From contig CBDCWW010000023.1 in NCBI GenBank assembly GCA_965223585.1, positions 620,001-684,000 of the forward strand: a stretch of DNA of 64,000 nucleotides, written 5' to 3'. Under the pieces are notes generated by a model. That model saw nothing but the letters and a program-made list of their open reading frames with translations, ran no database searches and was not told where the DNA came from. Shown here piece after piece: positions 54,129 through 62,360 of the stretch. Numbering within the stretch: the first letter of the stretch is position 1; each line of letters begins with the position of its first letter. The position numbers and the translations under genes were made by a program. The DNA comes from CBDCVN01 sp965223585 (GTDB lineage: Bacteria; Deinococcota; Deinococci; Deinococcales; Trueperaceae).

Positions 54129-54567
54129 AACAATTCCTGTATAAAACCTAAAGCACTATATAAATATGCAACATTAAAAGGAAAAAATCATGGGGGATTT
54201 CCCTCTGTTATTGGCTAAGTGAAGCAAAGTAATCTAAACCTAAGGCGTTCTAGGACAATCTCTTAGAACATTAAACACTAGAATTGAGGTGTGTAAGTGT
54301 TAAGTCACTATAATTCCCCTATTACTTATATTAATTTTGGTATAGATGTCCAGATAAATTCTTGCCTTGTAAGTGCGAGGAATGTCATCCTGAACCCTTC
54401 CCCTTGCTACGCTCCCCTCGCTTTGCTCTAGGGCAGGCGAGGGTAAACTACGTGAAGGACCTCTCTTGCGTTAACGTCGTCTGAGATTCTTCAAGTTTAC
54501 CCTCGTAAGGGCTATGTTCCTCAGAATGACATGTTCATAGAGGGGGCTTCCCTTTAAGGAGGTTTAT
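54129..54567. other. Intergenic region with repeat copy C
   Basis: 54129-54380 shows no gene (probable promoter of the response regulators). 54382-54532 is the third dispersed repeat. AAGGAGG at about 54556 is the ribosome-binding site of the lipoprotein gene. Confidence 0.5.
54382..54532. repeat. Dispersed GTCATTCTGAG hairpin repeat, copy C (expanded)
   Basis: Opposite orientation to copy B: starts ATGTCATCCTGAA and ends CTCAGAATGACAT, containing GCGTTAACGTCGTCTGAGAT and two extra segments, GGCAGGCGAGGGTAAAC and GTTTACCCTCGTAAGGGC, also seen in copy A. Confidence 0.7.
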
Positions 54568-55845
54568 ATGTACCGCATTGGTTTAGTGATTATTGGTCTA
54601 CTTGTTCTTTCTTTAACAGCTTGTACTAAAACAATTTCTTTACCTAAGCCGCTCACAGGGCCTGACCCTGTCGAAGGCCCTATATTTTCTACCCTTGATT
54701 TCGCAACACCCCTAGAAGATCAGGGGAGTGGTTTAGCTGTTAGCAGCAGTGATCTTTATGTGGTGGGCCATACATGGGGAAATCTTGATGGCGTGAACCT
54801 AGGAGGGGTTCCTGATGGGTTCTTACGACGCTACAATGGGGGTAAGCTCTGGGGTTTACAGTTTGGGACTAGATCTTCCGATTTTGCTCGCAAGGTTGCC
54901 ACAGATAGTAATGGTGATGTTTATGTAATGGTTAATACCAATGGTCCACTTGGATTTCAGGTGGGAGATTGGGATACCTTCTTAGCGAAGTTCAATAAAG
55001 ATGGAGAGCGTGTGTGGACAAGGCAGTTTGGGACTGAAAATGCTGACCTTGCTGCTGATCTAGCAATTAATAGTAACAACCAAATATATGTACTCAGTGG
55101 TGAAGGTGCTAACAACTTTGTAGTTAGGAGATTTAATAGTGGAGGTAGTTTAATCACAACTAAGTCTGTAACCTTAAACAACCGCCCGGGGCTTACTCCT
55201 AGAGCCATAGCAATAGATGATTCAAACAGAGCAATTATTTTAACAGATTGGGATAATAGTGGCAATGCTCGAGGCAGAGATATCAGGCTTTTCAAGTACA
55301 CACCTAATTTGAATGAGGTCTGGCAAAAGAATTATGGTACGTCCAATAATGAATTTGCTAATGATGTCACCACTGATAGCAGCAACAATATTTACTTCAC
55401 ATTTAGTGTTTCAAGCCAAGGAGGGCACTTTATTAAGAAGAACACAAATGGGGGTACAGTTTACACAAGACGTTTGGAATATGATTTGAATAGTAGTGAT
55501 ACCTCTCTCAAAAGTATTACCACGGACAGCAATAATAATATCTATATTGCTGGGCATACTCTAGGTTCTTTTTCTGGTTTTAGCAACGCTGGCGGTGCTG
55601 ACATTGTGGTTTTTAAGTACAGCAGTAGTGGCACTGAGCAGTGGGTTACTCAGTTTGACAACGGGAATTATGGCTCGCCACGTAATGATTTTGCCTTTGA
55701 TATTGCAGTTAATGGTGCAGTCTACATAACAGGATATACACCTGGCAACTTGCTAACAGGTAGTTCTACAAGCTATGGTGGTAATGATGCCTATGTTGCA
55801 CAACTTAAAAAGAATAATGGAACTATCCTAGGGGTAGATCAGTAA
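54568..55845 (+). CDS. SBBP-type repeat lipoprotein, module copy 1
   Basis: 425 residues. Lipoprotein signal ends LTAC (Cys19). The mature part is built from SBBP-like beta repeats with recurring FGTxxxDxAxxVATDSNGDVYV, FLAKFNKDGERVWTRQFGT and TDSSNNIYF units. AAGGAGG before the ATG. It is a close paralogue of the protein at 60847-62136, sharing the ends FSTLDFATP and AQLKKNNGTILGVDQ. Each copy faces a STAND ATPase gene on the opposite strand. Likely surface-exposed; function unknown. Confidence 0.85.
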   Translation: MYRIGLVIIGLLVLSLTACTKTISLPKPLTGPDPVEGPIFSTLDFATPLEDQGSGLAVSSSDLYVVGHTWGNLDGVNLGGVPDGFLRRYNGGKLWGLQFGTRSSDFARKVATDSNGDVYVMVNTNGPLGFQVGDWDTFLAKFNKDGERVWTRQFGTENADLAADLAINSNNQIYVLSGEGANNFVVRRFNSGGSLITTKSVTLNNRPGLTPRAIAIDDSNRAIILTDWDNSGNARGRDIRLFKYTPNLNEVWQKNYGTSNNEFANDVTTDSSNNIYFTFSVSSQGGHFIKKNTNGGTVYTRRLEYDLNSSDTSLKSITTDSNNNIYIAGHTLGSFSGFSNAGGADIVVFKYSSSGTEQWVTQFDNGNYGSPRNDFAFDIAVNGAVYITGYTPGNLLTGSSTSYGGNDAYVAQLKKNNGTILGVDQ

Positions 55846-55891
55846 AATCAAGAGAAAATCCAACGTTTAGACAAATATAGCTAAGATTTTA

Positions 55892-55931
55892 GGTAGTCCT
55901 GAAATGACCACAACTCATCCACAGGACTACC
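55892..55931 (+). terminator. Hairpin after the lipoprotein gene
   Basis: Perfect arms GGTAGTCCTG (55892-55901) and CAGGACTACC (55922-55931) with a 20-base loop, 47 bases after the stop. No long T run follows, so it may be an mRNA end-protecting hairpin rather than an intrinsic terminator. Confidence 0.45.
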
Positions 55932-56085
55932 CTTAACTTTTACTACCGTTACAAACTTTACAAATAACCTTAATTACTTCTGGATAGTGAAGTCTAAGCT
56001 ACCTACCTAACAACGTTAAAGTTTGATATCAAAGCAAATTAAGAAAGATTTATCCAAATATGGTAGTATTTCAATAGGATAAATT

Positions 56086-56970
56086 TTGGATAACTATTAC
56101 AAAGACTTTGAGGAAGACGTTGAGCACTTTACAAGACGCAAGAAGCGCCTTAAGCCCAAGGGTAAACGCTCTGTTAAGCAACTTAAAGAGCAAAAAGATA
56201 ATGTTAAGTTTGATGACGTAGGCTTACAAAATCTTTATGAAGCAGGTTACTTTGATGAGCTTGTCAGTGAAGTTAAAAGTGGTAAAGAGGCCACTCTCTA
56301 TCTAGTCAAAGGGGCAAAAGGTTATTTGGCTGCTAAACTTTATCGCGATGCTGCTTTAAGGGCCTGTAAAAATAATCAACTTTATACTGAAGGCCGTTTT
56401 ATCTCTAGAAACAGGCGTAAGCGGGTTTTAAGCTTAGCCAAACAAGCTAAGATTGAGCCTGAATTGGCATTTTGGGTACAGCATGAGTACAATGAAATTT
56501 GGGCACTTTATCAAGCTGGTATTCCGGTTCCTGAACCTGTTATTGACCCTAAGGGTACAGATGTGGTGCTCAGTGGACGAGTAGTTCTTATGGCTTTCAT
56601 TGGTGATGGTGACAACCCTGCCCCACGCCTTGCTGATGTTTCTTTGACAAAGAATGAAGTACAACAAGCTTGGGAACAAAGCCTAACTATTCTAAGCCAG
56701 CTTCTTAAAATTGGCAGGGTACACGGTGATTTCTCAACCTTTAATATGCTTTGGCATAAAGAAAAAGTAATCTTGATAGACTTTCCTCAAATGATTGAAG
56801 TCAAGCAAAACCCGCACGCCCTTATGATTTTAAAGCAGGATATTAACTCGCTTTGTAGCTCTTTTGCAGGGCTAGGGATTAATTCATCTCCTGATGAGGT
56901 TTTTGATTACCTTGGTAAGCAATTAAACCTTAAGTTGCTGTTTGACAAGTTGGATTCGACTTACCTTTAA
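56086..56970 (+). CDS. RIO1-type atypical serine kinase
   Basis: 294 residues from a TTG start (AGGA seven bases upstream). After a basic N-terminus (FTRRKKRLKPKGKRS) come the RIO motifs: the flexible ATP-binding region SEVKSGKEATLYLVKG, catalytic VHGDFSTFNMLWH (HGD...N) and metal-binding LIDFPQMIEV (DFPQ). RIO kinases are common in archaea and eukaryotes, where they act in ribosome maturation; bacterial ones are less studied. It lies between the lipoprotein and the ATPase of the first module but has no copy in the second. Confidence 0.9.
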   Translation: MDNYYKDFEEDVEHFTRRKKRLKPKGKRSVKQLKEQKDNVKFDDVGLQNLYEAGYFDELVSEVKSGKEATLYLVKGAKGYLAAKLYRDAALRACKNNQLYTEGRFISRNRRKRVLSLAKQAKIEPELAFWVQHEYNEIWALYQAGIPVPEPVIDPKGTDVVLSGRVVLMAFIGDGDNPAPRLADVSLTKNEVQQAWEQSLTILSQLLKIGRVHGDFSTFNMLWHKEKVILIDFPQMIEVKQNPHALMILKQDINSLCSSFAGLGINSSPDEVFDYLGKQLNLKLLFDKLDSTYL

Positions 56971-57023
56971 TATAATAAGCAAGGATGTAAAGATTTTTGT
57001 GAATTCCTTCTTCACCATGCTCA

Positions 57024-59138
57024 TTATCCAGAAAGCTCTCGTTGCCATAACCCAATAGCTATTTGCTCAACACCACGACTAAGATGGCGACGATAGGTGC
57101 TAAAGGGTAATTCCAGAAGTTCAGCAGCAATTTCTTGACTAGCTGCTGGTTCTAAATAAGTGTGAAAAACAGCTCGGTAATACTTTTCATTTTTGGGAGT
57201 GACTCTAAGTGACTCAGCAGTTTCCTTAATGAGTGCTTGTAAGAGTGCAGCCGTTGGTTTAGCTTCACTTCTTTCTGCGATTAGCCTTGACTGTAACAAG
57301 ATGTTTGTTGTTAATTTTTTTAGGATCTTAAAATTCTTAAGCGCATCTCTAACAGCCTCTTTAAACTCGGGCTCTGAAAGAACAACAAGTGGTACAGGAC
57401 GTTCTTTTTCAAGTTCTTCTGGCTTTAGGTCAGTGGCAAGCTCCCGTTTGCCTAGTAGCTCGAGCCAAGCTGGTACTGGCACAGCACGCCAGTCATGAGC
57501 AAAGATGCTATATAGCTTATCACCAACTTCAAAGCTTATCTCAGGTATGTAATTAATATCTGCGTAGTGCAAAACAGGTAGCCAAAACTCACGGTTAGCA
57601 CAGGGGAGAAGACTCCAAGCAAGTTTAGAATGGGAAAGGTAACTTTGCACTATATTAAGAAAGATCACGCTTTGAGTGGGCGAAACGTCTTGGTAACTTT
57701 CTATATCCATCCAAAACCTAAACATGATTATTTCTTCACTAGCTCGAGCTGGTGCGTAGCTACGAATAAAGTTACTAGCAGCATGGGTAGCAGGATCAGC
57801 CTCGAGATCAGTTGAATTTGCTTTATCAAGACGTAAGGCAAAAAGTAACCCAGCAGGTTTTTGTCCAGTACCATAGTAAACAGTTAACCCTTCGGGTTGT
57901 TTCTCAAACCATTGAGCAGCTAGCTTAGCTGATTCTATCCCCTCATGTTTTTCTATCATAGCTAGCAATTCATTATGATCTTCTTTAGTTGCTGGTTTGC
58001 CAAATAAGCTTCCATATTTACTCCACTCAAAAAAAGGTTTCACCATAGGGTTGTGTCTATGCAAATAAACATCATCAAAAAGTATGCGCTGTTGCTCCAT
58101 TCCACTTATAGTCATCAGCTTGTCATTGTAGTAACCACGTACACGACCATGTAACTCGGCATAGCGGTCAGGGTTTCGCCACCTTAAATCGGCATCTAGG
58201 ACTTCACGGACCAAATCGTGGGGAAAAATGCCTACGGGATTAGACTCGATAAAAGAAAGACTTCTTAACCACTCGAAAAACTCGTGTACATCATCTAAAG
58301 CTAATACTTTGGTTAAAAGGTCTTCTGTAGTTACACGTACCAATGCACAAGTTTCTAGGGCTAATTGGTGGGTGGGGCTAGGAGCTTGTTGGATAAAACG
58401 CTCGAGCAGTGCACGAACAATATCAGGGTCGCTACCCAATTCAAAAGTATCTTGGCTTTCTTTTTGATTCTCGAGCACATCTGCTACTAAAGACAAAGCC
58501 AGAGGATGTCCATGAGTAAAATCTAGAACTTCTTGATGTTTAGCCTTTGGGACACCCCGTTTATCAAGCAAGGTTCGGCTTTCTTCAGGACGCAAATTGC
58601 GCAAACTAATACTACGAACCAGATCGCACCAATCAGGATCAGAAAGCCAGCTAGAAGAAGGTGGCTTACGGCCTGCAAAAACAATGAGTACATGTTTTGG
58701 TAGTTTGGGTAAAAAGCTTTCTCTTAACCAACCATCTAAAGGCGTAAGCGTTTCATAGGTGTCAATTGTCAACACAATTTTGTTAAGAAGTTGGTTAATA
58801 GCTTCTAAAGGCGAGCTAATTTCAGAAAGCCCTAGTGCCAAACGTAGAGCAAAGAAAAAACCTTCGGGTGAAGGGTCTATGTTACGAGCATCTAGTTGTA
58901 TAGGTGTGACCTCATGGTCTTTGGCTAAGTTGGAAAATTCTTTTAATAAAGTTGTCTTACCTACTCCACCCGGTCCGTAAATGTGTAAAAGTATAAAGTC
59001 CACTTTGGAACCACTAATAGCAGCTTTGAAAAGCTCTTTTTCTTCTAAGCGCCCCACGAAACGGCGTTGATGTGCGGCAGCAAGGCGGTCTGCTAGTGTT
59101 AAAGGTGCGTGTCTAGGGCTGTTAGCTTGTAGGGCCAT
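57024..59138 (-). CDS. STAND ATPase with C-terminal HTH, module copy 1
   Basis: 704 residues. Walker A GPGGVGKT at 55-62, second acidic stretch around TIDTYE, and NB-ARC-like features (RSISLRNLRPEESRTLLDKRG, HGHPLALSLVAD). A middle region of about 200 residues (FRFWMDIESYQDVSPTQSVIF, PCANREFWLPVLHYADI) suggests an acetyltransferase-like or other alpha/beta fold. The end (QEIAAELLELPFSTYRRHLSRGVEQI) is an HTH. Probably a signal-dependent transcription activator. Closely related to the gene at 62361-64000. GTCGT...ACGAC (59163-59179), containing GGGACGA, lies about 25 bases upstream. Confidence 0.82.
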   Translation of the reverse strand: MALQANSPRHAPLTLADRLAAAHQRRFVGRLEEKELFKAAISGSKVDFILLHIYGPGGVGKTTLLKEFSNLAKDHEVTPIQLDARNIDPSPEGFFFALRLALGLSEISSPLEAINQLLNKIVLTIDTYETLTPLDGWLRESFLPKLPKHVLIVFAGRKPPSSSWLSDPDWCDLVRSISLRNLRPEESRTLLDKRGVPKAKHQEVLDFTHGHPLALSLVADVLENQKESQDTFELGSDPDIVRALLERFIQQAPSPTHQLALETCALVRVTTEDLLTKVLALDDVHEFFEWLRSLSFIESNPVGIFPHDLVREVLDADLRWRNPDRYAELHGRVRGYYNDKLMTISGMEQQRILFDDVYLHRHNPMVKPFFEWSKYGSLFGKPATKEDHNELLAMIEKHEGIESAKLAAQWFEKQPEGLTVYYGTGQKPAGLLFALRLDKANSTDLEADPATHAASNFIRSYAPARASEEIIMFRFWMDIESYQDVSPTQSVIFLNIVQSYLSHSKLAWSLLPCANREFWLPVLHYADINYIPEISFEVGDKLYSIFAHDWRAVPVPAWLELLGKRELATDLKPEELEKERPVPLVVLSEPEFKEAVRDALKNFKILKKLTTNILLQSRLIAERSEAKPTAALLQALIKETAESLRVTPKNEKYYRAVFHTYLEPAASQEIAAELLELPFSTYRRHLSRGVEQIAIGLWQRELSG

Positions 59139-59496
59139 TATCTTTACTTTCTTTAAAATTAGGTCGTATAAGGGACGACAAAATTATTTCTTAAAGACAT
59201 TATAATCTGTATTTGCTCCTATAACTTCACAGATTATTACCAAAACCCTGTGTATTACAGCGCAATTTTGCTAAAAGCATACTTAATCTTGTACATTTGG
59301 AATAAACATAATGCAGCTTGCTTCTCTAGCCAGTACTCAGGCTTAATGCCAAAGGCTTAGCAAATCTTAGGGCAGTGTCTATACTTATGCCAAGCTTGCC
59401 TTATATAGATGCTCGGTTAATAACGATATGTCAGAAAAAGTCCTACATAATTTGTCAGAGTATTACTGATTAGTTAGGAAAAGTAATTGCCTAGTA
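59139..59496. other. Intergenic region upstream of the STAND ATPase gene
   Basis: GTCGTATAAGGGACGAC at 59163-59179 is an imperfect palindrome close to the ATPase start and shares GGGACG with the leaders at 722 and 6410. Otherwise no gene or repeat is visible up to the IS630 end. Confidence 0.4.
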
Positions 59497-60717
59497 GCTC
59501 GACACAAAAGTTTTGATATGTAAACTTTGCTGAAATAGACCTACTTCATGGAAATATAAAGTAAGGCTATGGCAAAGACCTATATTGTAGAGCTAACCAA
59601 GGTGGAAAAGACCAGCTTAGTCGAATTAACTCAAAAAGGACAATGCAGTGCACGCAAGATAAAACGAGCAGACATCTTATTACTAGCTGACATGGGTAAA
59701 ACCGATAAAGAAATAGCTGATACCTTGCACACCAGTATTCCTACTGTATTGCGAACACGACAGAAATTTGTAGCTGGTAACCTTGATTTCGCTTTAAGTG
59801 AGCAATCACGTTCTGGCAGAGTACCTAAGCTAGATGATAAGAGTGAAGCTATCCTAATGACTATTGCACAAAGTGTTCCTCCTAATGGACGCAGACACTG
59901 GACGCTTAAGTTACTAACGGATCGCTTAGTGACTCTGACGCAATTAGAAAATATTTCTTGTGAGAGTGTGAGAAGAGCACTAAAAAAAATAGTCTGAAAC
60001 CTTGGGTACGTCAGAAATGGTGTATTCCCACAGTCATAGGGTCTGAATTTGTGTGGCGTATGGAAGATGTTTTAGATCTTTATGCTGAGAGCTATCAGGA
60101 AAAGCAACCTGTAATATGTTTTGACGAATTTCCATATCAGCTAATTAGTGAAATTCGCAAGCCAGTGCCAGCGAAAAAAGGTCAGCCCGAACGCTACGAT
60201 TATGAATATCGTAGAGAAGGGACGTGCAACATATTTATTTGCTTGCAGCCATTGGCAGGTTGGCGTTATGTGAAAGTTACCAAACGGCGTACCAAACAAG
60301 ATTTTGCTCATGTAATGAGGGATTTAGCAGAAGTACACTTTAAGAATGCTGACACCATAAGAATAGTTTTTGATAACCTCAATACCCACACCCCTACTTC
60401 GTTTTATGAAACATATTGTGCAGAAGAAGCAAGGAAGCTAACTAGAAAGCTAGAGTTTCATTACACACCAAAACACAGTAGTTGGTTGAATATGGCTGAA
60501 GTAGAGCTATCAGTGCTACACGAACAATGTTTGGACAGACGTTTAGGGAGTATAGAGCTTTTGACAAAAGAAGTGAGAGCTTGGGAAAAAGAACGTAATG
60601 CTAGTAAAGCTACTATAGATTGGAGTTTTACTGTTAATACTGCTAGGGACAAACTCAAGAGACTTTATCCTGAAATGTCATAATGTAAAATCACATGTCA
60701 AAACTTTTGTGTCAATG
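59497..60717 (+). mobile_element. IS630-family insertion sequence, about 1221 bp
   Basis: Inverted ends share GACACAAAAGTTTTGA (left at 59501, right near 60713 on the other strand). The element is flanked by TA on both sides (59495-59496 and 60718-60719), the IS630 target. One transposase in two overlapping frames. No CTCGAG inside. It lies between the two lipoprotein/ATPase modules. Confidence 0.88.
59569..60683 (+). CDS. IS630-family transposase in two frames (-1 shift at A8)
   Basis: The first frame (142 residues, ends 59997) has the paired HTH (RADILLLADMGKTDKEIADTLH, TVLRTRQKFV). It ends soon after CTA AAA AAA ATA. Shifting -1 on this run of eight A gives NSLKPWVRQKWCIP and joins the second frame (to 60683) with the DDE core: VICFDEFPYQ, IVFDNLNTHT and LNMAEVELSVL. 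Frameshifting at A runs is known in several IS630 elements, so the element may be active rather than broken. Confidence 0.88.
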
Positions 60718-60846
60718 TACTAGAATTAATTCTAAGTGGCAAATGCTTTTAAGCACGCCACTTTTTCAAAAAGAGAAAACTTAGAAATAAGCTAAGCTCT
60801 TAAGTTCTCTCTACATCTATTGTTTTGTTTAGTTAGGAAGTGTTTT

Positions 60847-62136
60847 ATGTACCGCTTTAATTTATGGTTTATTGGTCTACTTGTCTTTTCTTTAGCCGCT
60901 TGTACTAAAACTGTTTTAGTACCTGCACCGCCCACAGAGTCTGACCTTATTGAAGACCCTGTGTTTTCTACCCTTGATTTCGCAACACCGGAGATTGATG
61001 AGGGTTCAGGCTTGGTTGTTAAGGGCAACAACCTGTATGTAGTAGGTTCCTCAAGGGGAGATCTTGATGGCACAAGCCAAGGAGCTAGGGATGCGATTTT
61101 ACGACTTTACAATGGTGGCAAGCTCTGGGGTTTACAATTTGGGACTAGAGCTTTCGATTATGCTCGCAGGGTTGCCGTGGATAGTAATGGTGACGTTTAT
61201 GTTATAGGTGATACTTTGGGTCCGCTCGGGTTTCAAGTAGGAAGTCGGGATGTCTTCTTAGCAAAGTTCAACAAAAATGGAGAGCGTGTGTGGATAAGAC
61301 AGTTTGGGACTAAAGGTGCAGACGTTGTCACTGATTTAGCTATTGATAGTAACAACCGAATATATGTGCTTAGTGATGAAGGTACTAACAATTTTGTTAT
61401 AAGAAAGTTTCATAAGGGAGGTTCCCTACTTGGAACAAAGTCTGTTACCTTAAGCAGCCGACCGGGTCTTGTGCCTCGAGCTATGACAGTAGATAGCTTA
61501 AACAACTTGACTGTCTTAACTGACTGGAATAACAGTGGCAGTGCTCAAGGCATGGATATCAGGCTTTTCAAGTACACCAGCAGCCTGAGTCAGGTCTGGC
61601 AAAGGAATTATGGTATGTCCGATGATGAATATGCTTTTGATATTACTAGCGACAGCAGCAACAACATTTACTTCACTCTTAGAGTAGATGCTGTAAACCA
61701 AGGGGCTCGTTTTGTCAAGAAGAACGCAAGTGGAAGTACACGTTACACAAGACGCTTGGAATATAGTGCCACAAGTTTTGATACCTTGCCCCTAAGCATT
61801 GCCACCGACAGCAGTGGTAGCATTTACATAGCTGGTAACACTCCGGGTTCTTTTCCTAGCTTTAGCAATGCTGGCTTCCGTGATATAGTGGTTTTTAAGT
61901 ACAGCAATAGTGGCACCGAGCAGTGGGTCACTCAGTTTGGCAATGGGAATTATGGCTCGGCAGGGGAGGATTCTGTTTTAGATATTGCAGTTAATGGTGC
62001 AGTATACATTACAGGAAACACACTTGGCAATTTGTTAACAGGTAGTGCTACACCTGCTGGCGGTGGCACTGCTAGCGATGCCTACGTTGCACAACTTAAT
62101 AAGAATAATGGGACTATCCTAGGGGTAGATCAGTAA
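60847..62136 (+). CDS. SBBP-type repeat lipoprotein, module copy 2
   Basis: 429 residues from the ATG at 60847 (AGGAAG upstream; an earlier in-frame ATG at 60820 would put extra residues before the signal). Signal peptide ends LAAC (Cys19). The same repeat plan as the 54568 protein, including GGKLWGLQFGTRAFDYA and IATDSSGSIYIAGNTPGS. The first 100 and last 50 residues are the most alike, so the pair arose by duplication and has since diverged. Confidence 0.85.
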   Translation: MYRFNLWFIGLLVFSLAACTKTVLVPAPPTESDLIEDPVFSTLDFATPEIDEGSGLVVKGNNLYVVGSSRGDLDGTSQGARDAILRLYNGGKLWGLQFGTRAFDYARRVAVDSNGDVYVIGDTLGPLGFQVGSRDVFLAKFNKNGERVWIRQFGTKGADVVTDLAIDSNNRIYVLSDEGTNNFVIRKFHKGGSLLGTKSVTLSSRPGLVPRAMTVDSLNNLTVLTDWNNSGSAQGMDIRLFKYTSSLSQVWQRNYGMSDDEYAFDITSDSSNNIYFTLRVDAVNQGARFVKKNASGSTRYTRRLEYSATSFDTLPLSIATDSSGSIYIAGNTPGSFPSFSNAGFRDIVVFKYSNSGTEQWVTQFGNGNYGSAGEDSVLDIAVNGAVYITGNTLGNLLTGSATPAGGGTASDAYVAQLNKNNGTILGVDQ

Positions 62137-62360
62137 GGTTATATAGAGAGATGCAAATCCACAGATTTTCGATTTGGAAGGTTTGGAAGGGCAAATGCAT
62201 AGATAGGCCTACCCTAATAAGGGTTTGTGCTACCGTTAGTATAGTCCCTGTAGGGGTAAACCTGTGTGTTTATCCTTCTCCTATATAATACCCTAACCTG
62301 TACTCATGTCGTAATTGGCATAGAGTAAATTCAGGTGATGTCATTTTCGATTTTATGGAA
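62137..62360. other. Gap between the convergent genes of module 2
   Basis: No gene. Short inverted strings (CTACCCTAATAAGGGTTTG near 62210, CCTGTAGGGG near 62250) could serve as a weak two-way terminator. No T run. Confidence 0.3.
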
